The notes under the pieces were generated by a model, which searched no databases, was not told the origin of the DNA, and saw only the letters and a program-made list of their open reading frames with translations. From positions 1 to 7,219 of the forward strand of contig CAVFRF010000057.1 in NCBI GenBank assembly GCA_963624975.1: DNA of 7,219 nucleotides. Direction: 5' to 3'. Positions 1 to 6,579 of the stretch are shown here, piece by piece. This stretch comes from CAVLCC01 sp963624975 (GTDB taxonomy: Bacteria; Actinomycetota; Coriobacteriia; Coriobacteriales; CADBOM01). A program made the position numbers and the translations under genes. Position 1 is the stretch's first letter, and the number at the start of each line of letters is the position of its first letter.

Positions 1-2208
1 GTATATGGAGCCGTAGATGCGCTGGCCGTGTTGGAGCAGGTGGTCGACGACGACGAAGCCCAGCTTGCCAAGGTGGAAGATTCGCTGAAGGAAATCGACC
101 GCAGGAAGACCGCCATCGCAAAGCGCAAGTCGAGGTCGGACATGCTGTCGGAAGTGGCATCAAGACTCGATGCCGCCAAGAAAGCGCACGACGTTGCGGC
201 AGAGCGTCTGCCGAAGCTGGAGCAGCAGCACGTTCGCTGGGTCGAGACGCAGCCGCAGATCGACGACATGCGCGGACGCATCGCCATCATGCGCAACGGG
301 CTTTCGGCCTACGACCACCTCGAGCGGATCGAGAAAGAGCTGGCAGACACACGCAAAGAGGCAGACGGGTTTGCGAAGGCCGCCGAGCAGGCGAAGGCCT
401 GCAGGGATAGCAGCGTCAAAGCCGCCGAGCAGGCGCGGACGAAGCTCACCGCGATAGAGGCCGCCGTCGAGCAGAAGCGCAAGTGCGACGACCGGGTGCA
501 GACCCTGCAGAGCTGGATCGACGGGCACATCGACTTGGAGAACGCCTGCAGCGATCTGAAGAAGGCAGCGCTTGCATATTCGGAGCGCGTGGAGGAGTAC
601 GAAGAGGCATCGGCCCTGCTGGACCAGCGCGCGGGCGAGGCTCTCCAGATCGAGCGGCTCTATCTGGATTCGCAGGCGGGAGTCCTGGCCTCGAAGCTTG
701 CAGACGGAAAGCCGTGCCCCGTGTGCGGGTCGGTCGAACATCCGCACCTTGCAGCCGCGACCGCCGATGCCCCTTCGCAGGAGGAGCTGGACTCGGCACG
801 AGAGCTGGAGGGCGAAGCACGTCGAGATGCAGTAGAGAAGTCCAACGCCGCATCGGCGGCACGTGCCAAGGTGGTCTCGGACAAGTCCGCATTGTCGAAG
901 CTGTGCGGCAAGCCCGAGTGGGCAGACTCTGCGATGTCGAATCTAACCGCGCCATGGATCGTGCGCGATGGCGATGAATCCGGCGTTGCAGGCACCAGTG
1001 CGAACGCAGCCATGAACTCGGGCGCGAACGCAAGCGCAGGGGGAGCCTCTCCGGAGGTTGACCTTCAAACGCTCCACGAGCTGCTCCAGACGTCCGAACG
1101 CGAGAGGGGCAAGCTCGAAGACGAGCTGGAGCAGCTGCAACGCGAGTCGCTCAAGCTCGGCAAACTCGCTAGCAAGGCTCCCGAAACGAGGCAGGGCCTC
1201 GCCAACGCCGAGCACGACATCGAGACGTTCGGCGATGCTCTCGCCAAAGCCGACGCAGAGGCCAAAAGCCGCAGCGCGAAGGCGGAGCAAATCGAGAAGC
1301 AGCTTGGGGAATCTCGGGCATCGCTCGAGCATGACAGCAAAGCGGAGGCCGAGGCGGCGATCAGCGCTCTCGTCCAGAAGGCCGACGGAATGGAGGCAGA
1401 AGCCGCAAAAGCCGCGAAGGCTCTGGCGGATTGCCAGGCCGGCATTGCGCAGACGCAGTCGGCCATAGCCGAAAACGAGCAGCTCCTCAAGGGGCAGGTT
1501 ATCGAGGATTCCAAAGCGCTCGAAGCCGAGGAAACGGCGGTGGGAGCCGAGCACGAGCAGGCGGACAAGCTCAAGACCGCGCTCGCTTCCCGGATTTCCA
1601 GCAATCGCAACGTCATCAAGAGCGCCAGCGCCAAACTGTCGGAGTTCGAGCGCACCGACGAGAGGCTCGGCGTGCTCAAGGTGCTCTGCGACACCGCAGA
1701 CGGCACGGTGGCCGGCAGCGACAGGATTGCGCTCGAGACCTACGTGCAGACGGTGTTCTTCGACCAGATGATCGTGCTGGCCAACCAGAGGCTGGCCACA
1801 ATGAGCGGTGGCCGCTACGAGTTCGTACGCGGCAAGGGCGAAGGCGGCGGCCAGCACGGCCTCGAGCTGGACGTGCGCGACAACGATACCGGCGGCATCC
1901 GCCCGGTGTCCACCTTCTCGGGCGGCGAGAGCTTCATGGCATCGATGTCGCTGGCGCTGGGATTGTCGGACACGGTGCAGAACAACGCGGGCGGCATCGG
2001 CCTAGACTGCATGTTCATCGACGAGGGCTTCGGCACGCTCGACGACGACCTTCTCGACCTGGTGATCGAGGTGCTCTCGCGCATCAGCGCCAACGACAAG
2101 CTCATCGGCATCATCTCGCACGTGGGCGAGCTGAAGCAGGCGATCCCCAACAAGCTGGTGGTGGAGAAGTGCTCCGACGGCAGCCACGTTTCTCTCCAGC
2201 TGGGCTGA
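1..2208 (+). CDS. sbcC: SbcC, ATPase subunit of the SbcCD nuclease (5' end missing)
   Basis: SbcC is the SMC/Rad50-like ATPase that works with the SbcD (Mre11-type) nuclease to open hairpins and process double-strand breaks; it acts on cytoplasmic DNA. The frame is already open at base 1 with no stop upstream, so the GTG at 28 is not a credible start. The visible 735 residues lack the N-terminal Walker A lobe, which must lie to the left. Seen in order: a long Glu/Lys/Ala-rich coiled coil; the zinc hook CPVC at visible residues 239-242 (bases 715-726); a second coiled coil; and the C-terminal ATPase lobe with signature SGGE (640-643), Walker B MFIDEG (671-676) followed by a D-loop GTLD, and the switch histidine in ISH (H707). 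A Gly/Ala/Ser/Asn-rich stretch breaks the second coiled coil at bases about 961-1056. The stop is TGA at 2206-2208. sbcD is expected upstream, outside the window. The family call is firm; the full length cannot be seen. Confidence 0.95.
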   Translation, partial: VYGAVDALAVLEQVVDDDEAQLAKVEDSLKEIDRRKTAIAKRKSRSDMLSEVASRLDAAKKAHDVAAERLPKLEQQHVRWVETQPQIDDMRGRIAIMRNGLSAYDHLERIEKELADTRKEADGFAKAAEQAKACRDSSVKAAEQARTKLTAIEAAVEQKRKCDDRVQTLQSWIDGHIDLENACSDLKKAALAYSERVEEYEEASALLDQRAGEALQIERLYLDSQAGVLASKLADGKPCPVCGSVEHPHLAAATADAPSQEELDSARELEGEARRDAVEKSNAASAARAKVVSDKSALSKLCGKPEWADSAMSNLTAPWIVRDGDESGVAGTSANAAMNSGANASAGGASPEVDLQTLHELLQTSERERGKLEDELEQLQRESLKLGKLASKAPETRQGLANAEHDIETFGDALAKADAEAKSRSAKAEQIEKQLGESRASLEHDSKAEAEAAISALVQKADGMEAEAAKAAKALADCQAGIAQTQSAIAENEQLLKGQVIEDSKALEAEETAVGAEHEQADKLKTALASRISSNRNVIKSASAKLSEFERTDERLGVLKVLCDTADGTVAGSDRIALETYVQTVFFDQMIVLANQRLATMSGGRYEFVRGKGEGGGQHGLELDVRDNDTGGIRPVSTFSGGESFMASMSLALGLSDTVQNNAGGIGLDCMFIDEGFGTLDDDLLDLVIEVLSRISANDKLIGIISHVGELKQAIPNKLVVEKCSDGSHVSLQLG

Positions 2209-2221
2209 TGCGCCTTACAAG

Positions 2222-2253
2222 TTGACGTACGTTTTTACGTACGCTAATGTCAA
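2222..2253 (+). promoter_or_regulatory. Palindromic operator and probable promoter of yefM-yoeB
   Basis: Between sbcC and the toxin-antitoxin pair lies an AT-rich pocket containing a perfect inverted repeat: CGTACGT at 2226-2232 and ACGTACG at 2237-2243, separated by TTTT. A second pair, TTGAC (2222-2226) and GTCAA (2249-2253), encloses it. TTGACG at 2222-2227 resembles a -35 box. A -10 is less clear: GCTAAT at 2243-2248 (15-bp spacing) or TAATGT at 2245-2250 (17 bp). YefM-type antitoxins are known to bind palindromes over their own promoter, and this position between the -35 and the gene fits autorepression. The palindrome is seen directly; the promoter boxes and repressor binding are inferred. 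Confidence 0.6.
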
Positions 2254-2287
2254 GTCAGCCAGGAACACCGTAGAGAGGAGCCCCAAC

Positions 2288-2539
2288 ATGGGATCGATAA
2301 CGGCAACTGCCGCGCGCAAGGACCTATACAACCTCATCGCCAGCGTCAACGAGAACTGCGCTCCCGTCACGATCACCAACAGCAAGGGCAAGGGCGCAGT
2401 CCTCGTGGGCGAAGACGACTGGGCTGCAATCGAGGAAACGCTCTTTCTCAACGCGATTCCGGGTATGGCGCAATCCCTCGTCGACGGCGCGGCCGAATCT
2501 ATCGAAGACTGCGTTGGCGAAGACGCTCTGGAGTGGTGA
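2288..2539 (+). CDS. yefM: YefM/Phd-family antitoxin
   Basis: This 83-residue protein is the likely labile antitoxin that neutralises the YoeB-type toxin encoded next and represses their shared promoter. The N-terminal half resembles the Phd/YefM DNA-binding fold: an opening like SITATAARKDL, then a segment with APVTIT and KGKGAVLVGEDDW (about residues 25-45), and then AIEETLFL at 48-55, very close to the EETAYL region of E. coli YefM. The acidic C-terminal part (about 60-83) would be the toxin-binding tail. The open frame continues upstream to a TTG at 2222, but that codon lies inside the operator. ATG 2288 has an AGAGGAG Shine-Dalgarno at 2274-2280 with 7-nt spacing, so it is chosen. The stop TGA (2537-2539) falls 2 nt before the toxin ATG, implying coupled translation. 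Confidence 0.88.
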   Translation: MGSITATAARKDLYNLIASVNENCAPVTITNSKGKGAVLVGEDDWAAIEETLFLNAIPGMAQSLVDGAAESIEDCVGEDALEW

Positions 2540-2541
2540 GC

Positions 2542-2835
2542 ATGTGGCATGTCGTGTTTACCAAGCAAGCTGCCAAAGATGCGAGGAAGCTCAAAGCCGC
2601 CGGCCTTGACACCAAGGCGAAGAACCTCGTCGAAGTTGTCAGGCAAGATCCCTTCGCTCGACCACCCGCGTACGAAGCGCTAGTTGGCAATCTATCCGGA
2701 CTCTACTCGAGGCGAATCAGCCTGCAGCACAGATTCGTCTACCAGGTCCTGCGCGAGCCATACGAGCAAGACGGCCAGCATTACGAGGGGACGGTGAAGG
2801 TAGTGCGGATGTGGACGCATTACGAAGCGCTGTAG
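2542..2835 (+). CDS. yoeB: YoeB/Txe-family mRNA interferase toxin
   Basis: A RelE-superfamily, ribosome-dependent endoribonuclease of the YoeB type, 97 residues; freed from its antitoxin it would cleave mRNA in the ribosomal A site and stop growth. Family landmarks are clear: DPFARPP and YEALVGNLSG (about 36-53), LYSRRI (54-59), HRFVYQV (63-69) and the terminal MWTHYE (90-95). By alignment with E. coli YoeB (Glu46, Arg65, His83), the catalytic residues would be Glu45, Arg64 and His93, all present. The loop between HRFVY and the last strand is about ten residues longer than in E. coli YoeB. ATG 2542 is preferred because GGAG at 2530-2533 sits 8 nt upstream; in-frame GTGs at 2533 and 2536 overlap the antitoxin end and are less likely. 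It is followed by a convergent intergenic region. Confidence 0.9.
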   Translation: MWHVVFTKQAAKDARKLKAAGLDTKAKNLVEVVRQDPFARPPAYEALVGNLSGLYSRRISLQHRFVYQVLREPYEQDGQHYEGTVKVVRMWTHYEAL

Positions 2836-2872
2836 GTTGCGCGCTGCCCCGAGCCAGATCCCATGGTCCGAG

Positions 2873-2927
2873 GGACGATAGATTCTTGTGATTTGGGAAA
2901 AAATCTATCGTTCGAAGATTATCTCCC
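2873..2927. terminator. Overlapping hairpins in the convergent intergenic region
   Basis: The yoeB gene (+) and the zinc-ribbon gene (-) converge on 2836-2942. Inside it is a perfect 10-bp inverted repeat, ACGATAGATT (2875-2884) with AATCTATCGT (2902-2911), which extends to 12 pairs in RNA with a G-U pair. A second, imperfect one pairs GGGAAAAAATCT (2895-2906) with AGATTATCTCCC (2916-2927), 10 of 12 positions. The two share bases 2902-2906 and cannot both form. A small CCCTG/CAGGG repeat lies at 2926-2937. No canonical T-tract follows either stem on either strand, so the position suggests transcription termination for both genes but the sequence is not a textbook intrinsic terminator. Confidence 0.4.
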
Positions 2928-2942
2928 CTGCACAGGGAAAAG

Positions 2943-3149
2943 CTAGTTGTACTCGTGATAGAAGCCGCAATTGCCGCAGCAATAGCAGCGCTTCTTCTTG
3001 CCCAGCGCGCCGCCTATGAGGCCTACCGTTCCGAACAGGATTCCGCCCACGGCGGCCTTGCCCACGCTGAATCCCTTCTTGGTGGTGTCTACCAGCTTCC
3101 ACTTGTCGCGCTCCCCGCACATCGGGCAGCATTTAGGCGCCTTCCCCAT
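2943..3149 (-). CDS. Small zinc-ribbon protein with glycine-zipper membrane-like segment
   Basis: This 68-residue protein has two cysteine knuckles, CCPMC near the N-terminus (residues 7-11) and CYCCGNC near the C-terminus (55-61). Between them lies a Gly/Ala/Val/Ile-rich stretch at about 29-50 (GFSVGKAAVGG then ILFGTVGLIGGALG) that looks like a glycine-zipper or membrane hairpin, ended by KKKR. The likely arrangement is one split zinc ribbon whose halves are brought together by the hydrophobic insert. Small proteins with this layout occur in bacteria and phages as uncharacterised proteins; I do not know a function. ATG 3149 is chosen for its AAGGGAG Shine-Dalgarno (3157-3163, 7-nt spacing). 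An in-frame ATG at 3179 overlaps the stop of the upstream R-M gene as TGATG and would add ten residues by coupling. It is the last gene of the - strand cassette, 29 nt after the R-M gene. Confidence 0.75.
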   Translation of the reverse strand: MGKAPKCCPMCGERDKWKLVDTTKKGFSVGKAAVGGILFGTVGLIGGALGKKKRCYCCGNCGFYHEYN

Positions 3150-3178
3150 GGTCTCGCTCCCTTCCAATGGTTGGAGCA

Positions 3179-5989
3179 TCAGCTCTGCTCCGATGCCTTT
3201 TCGGCGTAGAGCCTGAACAGGTGAGCCACTATCTTCTCCTCGTCGCAGGCGAAGCTCACGCCATAGGCCTCCTCGACAGCGGCATCCAGCTCGCGATGGG
3301 CTGCAACCAAGTCGTCGAAGAGGAAGTCGTTGCTGGGGTCGTACATGTCGGCGAGGGTCGCATCGGGATGCGCGGCGCGTGCGTCGAGCACGGCCTGTGC
3401 ACATTGCTCTATGCGTGCCCGCTGCTCGCCGGTCGGCTCCGGCCACACGAAGTTGTTGTACACCACGCCGGCCGAGTAGCGGTAACGACTCTCCAGACGA
3501 CCCGCTACGGTGCGCATCCAGGCGTTGTGCGTCTGCGAGTGCAGAACGCCGAAGTGGTAGAGGGTCGCATCGGGGATGAGCCGCACGAGGTTGCTGCAAA
3601 ATGTCTCGGGTCCGACAAATCCCATCGGCACGTAGCGACGCCTTTCAGATGAGACCTCGGGGATAAGAATCGAGTTGCCTTCGGGCATGTTCTCCACATG
3701 GAAGCGCGTCGGGGTCTCCGCGAGCTTCTGCGTGGGCTTCGACTTGCTGGCGAGCCTGAACTCCCGCACAGCCTCGATGCGCTGGCGACATAGCGGCAGC
3801 TCCTTCAGTTCTCCGAAAGTCGCATCGCCCAGCCAGAGGCAATAGCGCGGTTTGCCGTGCAGAAACTCCTGCGACCCGAGCCATGTGCGAAAGAACTTCT
3901 GCGCCCCGGGTTCATTCTTCAGGAACGCTTCTCGCTCCTCCTCCTTGAAGAGGTAGTTGCCGCCGTCGATAGGCTTGTTGCCTATGCCCATCTCGGGCAC
4001 ATCGCACAGAGGCTTGCTGCGGTTCCACACGAAGACGTCGGGCGCGTCGGCAAGATACGCGTTGATGTTGCCGGGATACACCAGCGTCTCGGGAGCGTCG
4101 GGCGTGGGGTGGTCGAACAGGCGCTTCCGACCTCCCTCGCGCGAGAACCCCACGATTACGCAGAACACATGCGCGTTGTCGACCGCCTCGCTGCTCCAGC
4201 GGAAGGTGTTGTGCGCGAAGTCGATGCGCACGCCCATATCGAAGATCGGCTTCCACAGGTTGGCTACCTGCTCGCCCTGGCAGATCGAGTTGGTGGACAC
4301 CAGCGCGCATCTGGCGTGCGTGCCCTCGGTGTAGCGAGCCGCCTTCATGTACCATGCTCCGCAGTAGTCGATGTTGCCGGCATTCCTGGCACCGCCGAAA
4401 ACGTCCAGCACCTCCTGCTTCTGCTCGCTGCTCTGAAACCTGGCGCCCAGAAACGGCGGGTTGCCCACCACGTAGCTGCATTGCGCTGCGGGCAGCACCT
4501 CGTTCCAATCCATGCGCAGCGCGTTGCCTTGCACCACGCAGTCGTAGTCTTTGAGAGGCAGCGCGTCGTACACGCGGTCGGTGACCTTGGCGGTGTCGGC
4601 ATCGGCCTGCTTCTCGGCAATCCACAGCGCCGTCTTGGCCACGCAGCAGGCGAAGTCCTCCAACTCGATGCCGTGGAAGTTCTCCAAGCTCACCAGCACC
4701 TTCTCGTCTTCGGCCTCCAGCCCCTCGAAGCCCCACGAGATCTGGGAATCTTTCTTCAGCTCCAATATGATGCGGTTTTCCAGCTGCCGCAGCGACAGGT
4801 AGCTCTCGGTGAGGAAGTTGCCCGATCCGCACGCGGGGTCCAGCACAGAAATACCACCGAGCTTGCGACGCAGTTCGCGCAGCGCCTTGGTGCGCGCACC
4901 TCCAGCTGCGGGACGCGACTTGGCCTCTTCGAAGGCGTCTTCCAACTCGTCCAAGAACAGCGGGTCGATGACCTTGTGGATGTTCTCGGGACTGGTGAAA
5001 TGCTGCCCGTTGGCGCGGCGGTGATCGTGGCTGAGCGCGCCCTCGAAGATCGAGCCGAACACCGTGGGCGACACGCCGGTCCAGTCCAGCTCCTGGCAGC
5101 CGTCCACCACCAGCACGGTGCGAAACGTCTCGTCTAGCGGCGGAATCTCGGTGCGCTCGCGAAACAGGCCGCCGTTCATGAAGGGCAGCTTCTTGAACCG
5201 CTCTTCCACATAGGGGTCGCGCTCGCCATCGGGGGTGTCGAGCCACACGAACAGGTCTTTGAGCGCCCGGCGCAGGTCGGGTGCCTGGTAGTGCTTCACG
5301 AAATCGCGGAACGAGTTGGGTTCGGTGAGGCCGGCATCTTCGCAGAACATGAGGAACATGAGCCTGGTCATGAATACCGAAAGCGCATGATGGTTCTCGG
5401 GAGCGTCGGGGTCGTCGAAATTTGCGGCGGCCAGTTCGTGCAAGTGAGCCATGACCTTGCCGGCCTCCACCGACACCGCCTGCGAGATGGAGGCCGGAGC
5501 CTCGCCGGCGCCCTTGAGGAACTGCACCGCAGCTAGGTTCTTGGGCAGATCTTCCAGATCGAGCTTGAACATGGGGTCGGCCTTGCACAGCGGATCGCGA
5601 TTGCGGTCGTAGACCCACAGCTCTGCAAAATTGCACGTCACGATGTATCGCGGCTGCTGCGTTAGCGGCATGCCCTGCGCGTAGGCCAAGCCCTGCTGCG
5701 CCGGCGTGACCTCGCGACCCTGGCGCACCTCGGACTTCGACATATCGATGCCCCGCGATTTCTGCTCGATCAGCACATGTGCCGACGGAACAAGCACGTC
5801 GATGTAGCCGCTGTGGCTGCTGGCCTCGGTGGCCACGGGCACCTCGAACTTGAGCAGCGGAATCGCGTTCTCTACGCCCAGCACGCTCTGCAGGAAGTCG
5901 ATCCAGAAAAGCTGCGTATGCTGGTTCTCGTTGCCTTTGCCGCGCCAGCGCTTCACGAACTCCTCGGCATCGGCCCTCTTGCCGGACAT
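3179..5989 (-). CDS. MmeI-type (Type IIL) restriction-modification enzyme, single polypeptide
   Basis: A 936-residue protein combining DNA cutting, adenine methylation and sequence recognition; MmeI itself is 919 residues, so this one is full length. Seen in order: an N-terminal region with ENQHTQLFWIDFLQ (21-34), typical of MmeI_N; a PD-(D/E)xK nuclease core D64...E75-Q-K77 followed by SRG; a helical spacer; FTSPENIHKVIDPLFL (331-346); methylase motif I DPACGSG (384-390) and motif IV NPPF (510-513), marking an N6-adenine methyltransferase; a target-recognition region (about 620-830); and the family's C-terminal signature GRLESRYRYS then YNNFVWPEP (830-852). In this family one chain methylates one DNA strand for host protection and cuts about 20 bp away, so no partner subunit is needed. 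The recognition sequence cannot be read from the protein alone. ATG 5989 has GGAG at 5997-6000, 7 nt upstream, and lies 1 nt after the antitoxin stop, implying cotranslation. No frameshift or missing catalytic residue is seen. Confidence 0.93.
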   Translation of the reverse strand: MSGKRADAEEFVKRWRGKGNENQHTQLFWIDFLQSVLGVENAIPLLKFEVPVATEASSHSGYIDVLVPSAHVLIEQKSRGIDMSKSEVRQGREVTPAQQGLAYAQGMPLTQQPRYIVTCNFAELWVYDRNRDPLCKADPMFKLDLEDLPKNLAAVQFLKGAGEAPASISQAVSVEAGKVMAHLHELAAANFDDPDAPENHHALSVFMTRLMFLMFCEDAGLTEPNSFRDFVKHYQAPDLRRALKDLFVWLDTPDGERDPYVEERFKKLPFMNGGLFRERTEIPPLDETFRTVLVVDGCQELDWTGVSPTVFGSIFEGALSHDHRRANGQHFTSPENIHKVIDPLFLDELEDAFEEAKSRPAAGGARTKALRELRRKLGGISVLDPACGSGNFLTESYLSLRQLENRIILELKKDSQISWGFEGLEAEDEKVLVSLENFHGIELEDFACCVAKTALWIAEKQADADTAKVTDRVYDALPLKDYDCVVQGNALRMDWNEVLPAAQCSYVVGNPPFLGARFQSSEQKQEVLDVFGGARNAGNIDYCGAWYMKAARYTEGTHARCALVSTNSICQGEQVANLWKPIFDMGVRIDFAHNTFRWSSEAVDNAHVFCVIVGFSREGGRKRLFDHPTPDAPETLVYPGNINAYLADAPDVFVWNRSKPLCDVPEMGIGNKPIDGGNYLFKEEEREAFLKNEPGAQKFFRTWLGSQEFLHGKPRYCLWLGDATFGELKELPLCRQRIEAVREFRLASKSKPTQKLAETPTRFHVENMPEGNSILIPEVSSERRRYVPMGFVGPETFCSNLVRLIPDATLYHFGVLHSQTHNAWMRTVAGRLESRYRYSAGVVYNNFVWPEPTGEQRARIEQCAQAVLDARAAHPDATLADMYDPSNDFLFDDLVAAHRELDAAVEEAYGVSFACDEEKIVAHLFRLYAEKASEQS

Positions 5990-5990
5990 G

Positions 5991-6269
5991 CTACAGCTCC
6001 ATCAGGGCATCGGCTAGAATTCCACGTGCGTATGCGCCCGTGGATTTGCCCTCGGCCTTCGCTTCCCTCTCGAGCGCCCGCTTCATCGCGACGGGAACCT
6101 TGAGGGACAGCGTCGTGGTCTCGGGGGCGACCTTTGGGAGCCTGCCCTCGACGATTTCGCCCACGTTCGTCCATCCGCTAGGCCATTCATCGCGTTCGAG
6201 GGATTCTTCCCAATCGGCAATCATCTCATCGGTGACCACCTTGCCGTTCTCGGCGATAATCTCGTTCAT
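5991..6269 (-). CDS. Ribbon-helix-helix (BrnA/CopG-like) antitoxin
   Basis: A 92-residue probable antitoxin and transcriptional repressor. The C-terminal third (about 50-90) has the ribbon-helix-helix pattern: a strand TTTLSLKVPV, a charged helix AMKRALEREAKAEG, then STGAYARGILADAL, as in CopG/BrnA-type DNA-binding domains. The N-terminal part (GKVVTDEMIADWEESLERDE, then WPSGW and VEGR) resembles the toxin-binding half of antitoxins paired with BrnT-like toxins. Start choice: an ATG at 6281 overlaps the toxin gene but has no good ribosome site, whereas ATG 6269 has GGAGG (6275-6279) 5 nt upstream, so 6269 is used. That Shine-Dalgarno lies in the last two codons of the toxin, whose stop is only 2 nt before this ATG. 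The stop TAG (5991-5993) is 1 nt before the R-M start. Exact subfamily is uncertain. Confidence 0.75.
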   Translation of the reverse strand: MNEIIAENGKVVTDEMIADWEESLERDEWPSGWTNVGEIVEGRLPKVAPETTTLSLKVPVAMKRALEREAKAEGKSTGAYARGILADALMEL

Positions 6270-6271
6270 GA

Positions 6272-6526
6272 CTACCTCCATCCCAGTTCGCGTTTGAACT
6301 TCTTAGTCGGCGGCACCATGACATGAAACACGCACCACACACCATCGATGTCTAGAAAGCCAATCAGCTCGGCAAATCTCCCATCTGGAAGGGAGCCGAT
6401 CGAAATCCAAAGCGGCGGGTCATCTGTGCCGTTGCGCTGCCGACACCTTATCGGATTCTCCCACGCATACGCCACTTCCTCGCTGGTTGGGCCATGCTTC
6501 AGGGCGTTCCTGTGAACTCTGACCAC
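6272..6526 (-). CDS. BrnT-like toxin of a type II toxin-antitoxin pair
   Basis: An 84-residue basic protein, probably a small RelE/BrnT-like ribonuclease. Family-like features are an early histidine and KHG (H5, K10-H11-G12) followed by TSEEVAYAWENPI; a central strand pair ISIGSLPDGRFAELIGF (41-57) matching the G-x-x-x-DG turn of BrnT; and a C-terminal strand plus basic helix (VFHVM then PTKKFKREL, 66-81). Toxin-first gene order followed by an RHH antitoxin is the BrnT/BrnA arrangement. The match to BrnT is distant, and no catalytic residue can be assigned with certainty. The start is GTG 6526, backed by a very strong AAGGAGGG (6533-6540), 6 nt upstream. The gene begins the cassette that continues through the antitoxin, the R-M enzyme and probably the zinc-ribbon protein. 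Confidence 0.7.
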   Translation of the reverse strand: MVRVHRNALKHGPTSEEVAYAWENPIRCRQRNGTDDPPLWISIGSLPDGRFAELIGFLDIDGVWCVFHVMVPPTKKFKRELGWR

Positions 6527-6551
6527 AGGCGTCCCTCCTTCTTACTCAAGC

Positions 6552-6571
6552 AGTATACCACTGAGGTATAC
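6552..6571 (-). promoter_or_regulatory. Promoter and operator of the toxin-antitoxin/R-M cassette
   Basis: A perfect inverted repeat, GTATACC (6553-6559) and GGTATAC (6565-6571) with a 5-nt centre, sits just upstream of the toxin gene. Read on the - strand, its downstream half forms TATACT (6557-6552), a 5/6 match to the -10 box, preceded by TG one base away: an extended -10 promoter. No strong -35 is visible; TTTCCA at 6582-6577 is a weak candidate with 19-bp spacing. Transcription would start near 6545, leaving a short leader with the toxin ribosome site. Because the -10 box is part of the palindrome, a bound RHH antitoxin would block polymerase directly. The palindrome and boxes are seen; repression is inferred from known RHH antitoxin behaviour. 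Confidence 0.7.
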
Positions 6572-6579
6572 AAAACTGG

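Noticed and set aside
28..30. GTG as the start of sbcC
   Set aside because: The frame is open to base 1 and the ATP-binding N-lobe is missing, so the gene begins outside the window.
943..1857. 304-codon frame antisense to sbcC
   Set aside because: Leu/Ala/Arg-rich shadow of the sbcC coiled-coil codons; no family resemblance.
2222..2224. TTG as the start of the YefM antitoxin
   Set aside because: It lies inside the palindromic operator and has no ribosome site, while ATG 2288 has a good one and matches the family length.
3857..5137. 426-codon open frame on the + strand, antisense to the R-M gene
   Set aside because: It mirrors the codon structure of a clear MmeI-type gene in GC-rich DNA, has no ribosome site of note and shows no recognisable domain; it is a shadow.
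3912..5636. 574-codon frame on the - strand inside the R-M gene, in another frame
   Set aside because: Arg/Ala/Gly-rich translation without domain signatures, entirely within a gene that has all its motifs in the other frame.
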